A stretch of 8,639 nucleotides of DNA from Hyphomicrobiales bacterium (GTDB lineage: Bacteria > Pseudomonadota > Alphaproteobacteria > Rhizobiales > Kaistiaceae), in the NCBI GenBank assembly GCA_017305815.1, contig JAFKJZ010000406.1, forward strand, positions 1-8,639, in the 5' to 3' direction. This document shows, piece after piece, positions 6,428 through 8,639 of the stretch. How positions within the stretch are numbered: the stretch's first letter is position 1; every line of letters begins with the position of its first letter. A program made the translations under genes and the position numbers. The notes under the pieces were generated by a model, which was given only the letters and a program-made list of their open reading frames with translations, did no database searches and had not been told where the DNA came from.

Positions 6428-7531
6428 ATGGCTGGACTTTTCACGCCCCTGAAGCTCAGGGGCGTCACCTTCAAGAACCGGGTCGTCCTCTCGCCCATGT
6501 GCCAGTACGCGGCAGAGGACGGCAGGGTCGGCGACTGGCATCTGGAGCACCACGCCCGCTTCGCGCTCGGCGGCGTCGGCGGCGCGCTGGTGGAATCGAC
6601 CGGCATCCTGCCGGAAGGCCGCATCACGCCGGATTGCCTCGGCATCTGGGACGATGCGCAGATCGACGGTCTGTCGAAGATCGCCGCCATCTATCATCGC
6701 CAGAACGCCGTCGTCGGCATCCAGCTCGGCCATGCCGGGCGCAAGGCCAGCTCGACGCCGCCCTGGTCCGGCGGCTGGGCGCTGCCGGCCGAGGATCCGC
6801 GCGGCTGGACCACCGTCGCGCCCTCGGCGATCGCCTATCACGAGGACTGGCCGGTCCCGCATGCGCTGGAGATCGACGAGATCGCCGGCATCGTCGCCGC
6901 CTTCGCCGCCGCGGCGCGCCGGGCGGTGGCGGCCGGCTTCGACTTCGTCGAGATCCACGGCGCACATGGCTACCTGATCCATAGCTTCGTCTCGCCGATT
7001 TCCAACCAGCGGACCGACGCCTATGGCGGCTCGCCGGAAAACCGCATGCGCCTCGCGGTCGAGGTGGCCGAAGCGGTCCGCGCCGCGATCCCGGCCGACA
7101 TGCCGCTGTTCTACCGCGCCTCCTGCATCGACCGAGTTCCCGGCGAGGGCCTGACGCTCGACGACGCCGTAGAACTCGCGAAGGCGCTGAAACCGGCCGG
7201 CGTCGACGTGATCGACTGCTCCGCCGGCGGCATCCTGGTTCGCACCAATCCCGGCCACATCAAGGAAGGCCCCGGCTTCCAGATCGGCTTCGCAGAGCGG
7301 ATCCGCGCCGTGGCCGACATCGCGACCATGGCGGTCGGCGCCATCACCGATCCGGAACAGGCGGAGGGGATCGTCGCCTCCGGCAAGGCGGACCTCGTGG
7401 CGCTCGGGCGCGAGTTGATGGCGGATTCCGCCTTCGTCTGGCGCGCCGCCCATGCGCTCGGCCTCGACAGACCCGATTTCGTGCTGCCGGAGCGCTATGC
7501 CTTCTACCTGCAGTTCCGGAGAAAGGCATGA
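6428..7531 (+). CDS. NADH:flavin oxidoreductase, Old Yellow Enzyme family, YqjM-like
   Basis: This cytosolic FMN enzyme typically reduces activated C=C bonds with NAD(P)H. It has 367 residues and looks intact. It starts with LFTPLKLRGVTFKNRVVLSPMCQY, which holds the Cys25 typical of YqjM-like (class III) enzymes that tunes the flavin. IQLGHAGRK (Gln99), HGAHGYL (His177 and His180, with Tyr182) and SNQRTDAYGGSPENR follow; the two His residues bind the substrate carbonyl. A late GRELMAD block fits the FMN phosphate site. The start lies 23 bases after the binding-protein stop with only a weak ribosome site, and the stop overlaps the next gene by ATGA at 7528-7531, so the two oxidoreductases are likely made together. 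The natural substrate is unknown; an unsaturated ring or enone intermediate is plausible. Confidence 0.92.
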   Translation: MAGLFTPLKLRGVTFKNRVVLSPMCQYAAEDGRVGDWHLEHHARFALGGVGGALVESTGILPEGRITPDCLGIWDDAQIDGLSKIAAIYHRQNAVVGIQLGHAGRKASSTPPWSGGWALPAEDPRGWTTVAPSAIAYHEDWPVPHALEIDEIAGIVAAFAAAARRAVAAGFDFVEIHGAHGYLIHSFVSPISNQRTDAYGGSPENRMRLAVEVAEAVRAAIPADMPLFYRASCIDRVPGEGLTLDDAVELAKALKPAGVDVIDCSAGGILVRTNPGHIKEGPGFQIGFAERIRAVADIATMAVGAITDPEQAEGIVASGKADLVALGRELMADSAFVWRAAHALGLDRPDFVLPERYAFYLQFRRKA

Positions 7532-8559
7532 GCAGCCCGCCTGCCCGCGTCCCGCTCGGCCGCAACGGCCTCGAGGTCTCGCGCATCGGGTTCGGCTCGG
7601 CGCCACTCGGCGATTTCTTCGAGAGACTCGACGAGACCACCGCCATCGACACGGCCAAGGCGGCGATGGCCGCCGGCATCACGCTGATCGACACCTCGCC
7701 GCACTACGGCAACGGCCTCGCCGAGCATCGCATCGGCACAGCCCTGCGCTCCGTGCCGCGCGACAGCGTCGTGCTCTCGACCAAGATCGGCCGGGTGATG
7801 GACGCCGCGCGCCATTGCGGCGAGCCGCTCGCGAAGCCGGCGCGCGGCTTCGTCGGCAGCCTGCCGCACCGCGCCCGCTTCGATTATTCCTATGACGGCA
7901 CGATGCGCTCGTTCGAGCAGTCGCTGCTGCGGCTCGGCACGGACCGCATCGACATCCTGCTGATCCACGACATCGACGGCTGGACGCATGGCGAGGACGG
8001 CGTCGAAGCGCGCTACGGCGAGGCCATGAAAGGCGCCCATCGCGCGCTGAGCGATCTTCGGCGCCAGGGCATGGTCAAGGCGATCGGCGTCGGGCTCGAC
8101 GACCACGAATGGTGCGAGCGCTTCCTGCGCGACGGCGACTTCGACACCATTCTGCTCGCCGGCCGCTATTCGCTGCTGGAGCAGCCGGCGCTGGCGACGC
8201 TGATGCCGCTGGCCCTCAAGAAGGGCGTCGGCGTCCTGCTCGGCGGCATCTTCAACTCCGGCATTCTCGCCACCGGTGCCATCGAGGGCGCGCGCTATAA
8301 TTACGAAGCCGCGCCGCCCGAAATCCTGAAGCGCGTCGCGCGGATCGATCTGGTCTGCCGGTCGCACGGCGTGCCGCTGGCGCGCGCCGCCGTCCAGTTC
8401 TGCCTCGGCCATCCGGCGGTATCGTCGCTGCTGCTCGGCGCGGTCAATCCGGCCGAGATAACCCGCAACCTCGCGGCGCTGGACGAACCGGCGCCGAGAG
8501 CGCTCTGGGCCGACCTGAAGTCGGAAGGCCTGCTCGATCCGGCCGCGCCGACGCCGTAA
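7528..8559 (+). CDS. Aldo-keto reductase, sugar/pyridoxal dehydrogenase-like
   Basis: This NAD(P)-dependent TIM-barrel oxidoreductase has 343 residues. The catalytic tetrad is readable: Asp55 and Tyr60 in LIDTSPHYGNG, Lys86 in LSTKIGRV and His147 in DILLIHDID. The opening LGRNGLEVSRIGFGSAPLG is the standard AKR start strand, and SLLLGAVNPAEITRNL near the end matches the cofactor-end segment of the family. The overall text resembles L-fucose or D-threo-aldose 1-dehydrogenases and the related AKR-type pyridoxal 4-dehydrogenase, which oxidise a cyclic hemiacetal to a lactone; this assignment is from memory. The start overlaps the flavin-oxidoreductase stop (ATGA), and GGAGAAAGG at 7518-7526 provides a strong ribosome site. 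It is the last gene of the right block, ending before a GC hairpin and a possible convergent gene. Confidence 0.9.
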   Translation: MSSPPARVPLGRNGLEVSRIGFGSAPLGDFFERLDETTAIDTAKAAMAAGITLIDTSPHYGNGLAEHRIGTALRSVPRDSVVLSTKIGRVMDAARHCGEPLAKPARGFVGSLPHRARFDYSYDGTMRSFEQSLLRLGTDRIDILLIHDIDGWTHGEDGVEARYGEAMKGAHRALSDLRRQGMVKAIGVGLDDHEWCERFLRDGDFDTILLAGRYSLLEQPALATLMPLALKKGVGVLLGGIFNSGILATGAIEGARYNYEAAPPEILKRVARIDLVCRSHGVPLARAAVQFCLGHPAVSSLLLGAVNPAEITRNLAALDEPAPRALWADLKSEGLLDPAAPTP

Positions 8560-8563
8560 TACC

Positions 8564-8639
8564 CTACCCGGCCGGATGCAGGCCGGGCGCTTCGCTGCCG
8601 GTGCTCGCGACATATTCGGTATAGCCGCCGCCATACTGG
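8564..8639 (-). CDS. Possible 3' end of a convergent gene, partial, unrecognised
   Basis: Read on the - strand, bases 8638 down to 8564 give 24 sense codons and a TAG stop, starting QYGGGYTEYVAS and ending GLHPAG. In 18 of 24 codons the third base is G or C, as in the neighbouring genes, so it looks coding. If real, it converges on the aldo-keto reductase with four bases between the stops. The fragment is too short to name a family. Confidence 0.45.
   Translation of the reverse strand, partial: QYGGGYTEYVASTGSEAPGLHPAG
8567..8587. terminator. Perfect GC hairpin between convergent genes
   Basis: CCCGGCC (8567-8573) pairs with GGCCGGG (8581-8587) around a seven-base loop, eight bases after the aldo-keto reductase stop. 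No T-run follows. It may be a bidirectional transcription end, or simply codons of the possible reverse-strand gene, whose last residues it covers. Confidence 0.4.

Overview
The window looks like a chromosomal catabolic and transport locus of a GC-rich alphaproteobacterium, probably of the order Hyphomicrobiales. This rests on the strongly GC-biased third codon positions, the style of the NitT/TauT-type ABC transporter, and the dense coding with four-base ATGA overlaps. No transposase, phage gene, RNA gene or CRISPR array was seen. All recognised genes read on the + strand, except for a possible gene end on the - strand at the right edge.

The left block (1-5217) is a tight gene run. It holds the 3' part of an aldehyde dehydrogenase, a Zn-dependent amidohydrolase closely resembling 8-oxoguanine deaminase, an ABC ATPase, a single-chain double-domain ABC permease, and a small VOC (glyoxalase-fold) protein. 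ATPase to permease and permease to VOC overlap by ATGA. A 330-bp AT-rich intergenic region (5218-5547) follows, with a GC hairpin, a candidate sigma-70 promoter and short palindromes. The right block (5548-8559) holds a Tat-exported NMT1/THI5-like substrate-binding protein, a YqjM-type flavin oxidoreductase and an aldo-keto reductase. The last two are joined by an ATGA overlap.

Together the set reads as import and breakdown of a small molecule, plausibly a nitrogen heterocycle such as an oxidised purine, pyrimidine or pterin. The binding protein, ATPase and fused permease would import it. The amidohydrolase would deaminate it. The flavin reductase, aldo-keto reductase, VOC protein and aldehyde dehydrogenase would handle later or side-chain redox steps. 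The substrate is inference only.

The most striking observation is damage. The substrate-binding protein gene carries a reading-frame break plus a missing internal block of roughly 45 codons. The aldehyde dehydrogenase independently lacks about 33-36 residues between its catalytic Cys and the EIFGP motif, in frame. Two internal losses of about 100-150 bp in one window, among otherwise intact genes, suggest gene decay or an assembly artefact. This should be settled before any function is assigned.
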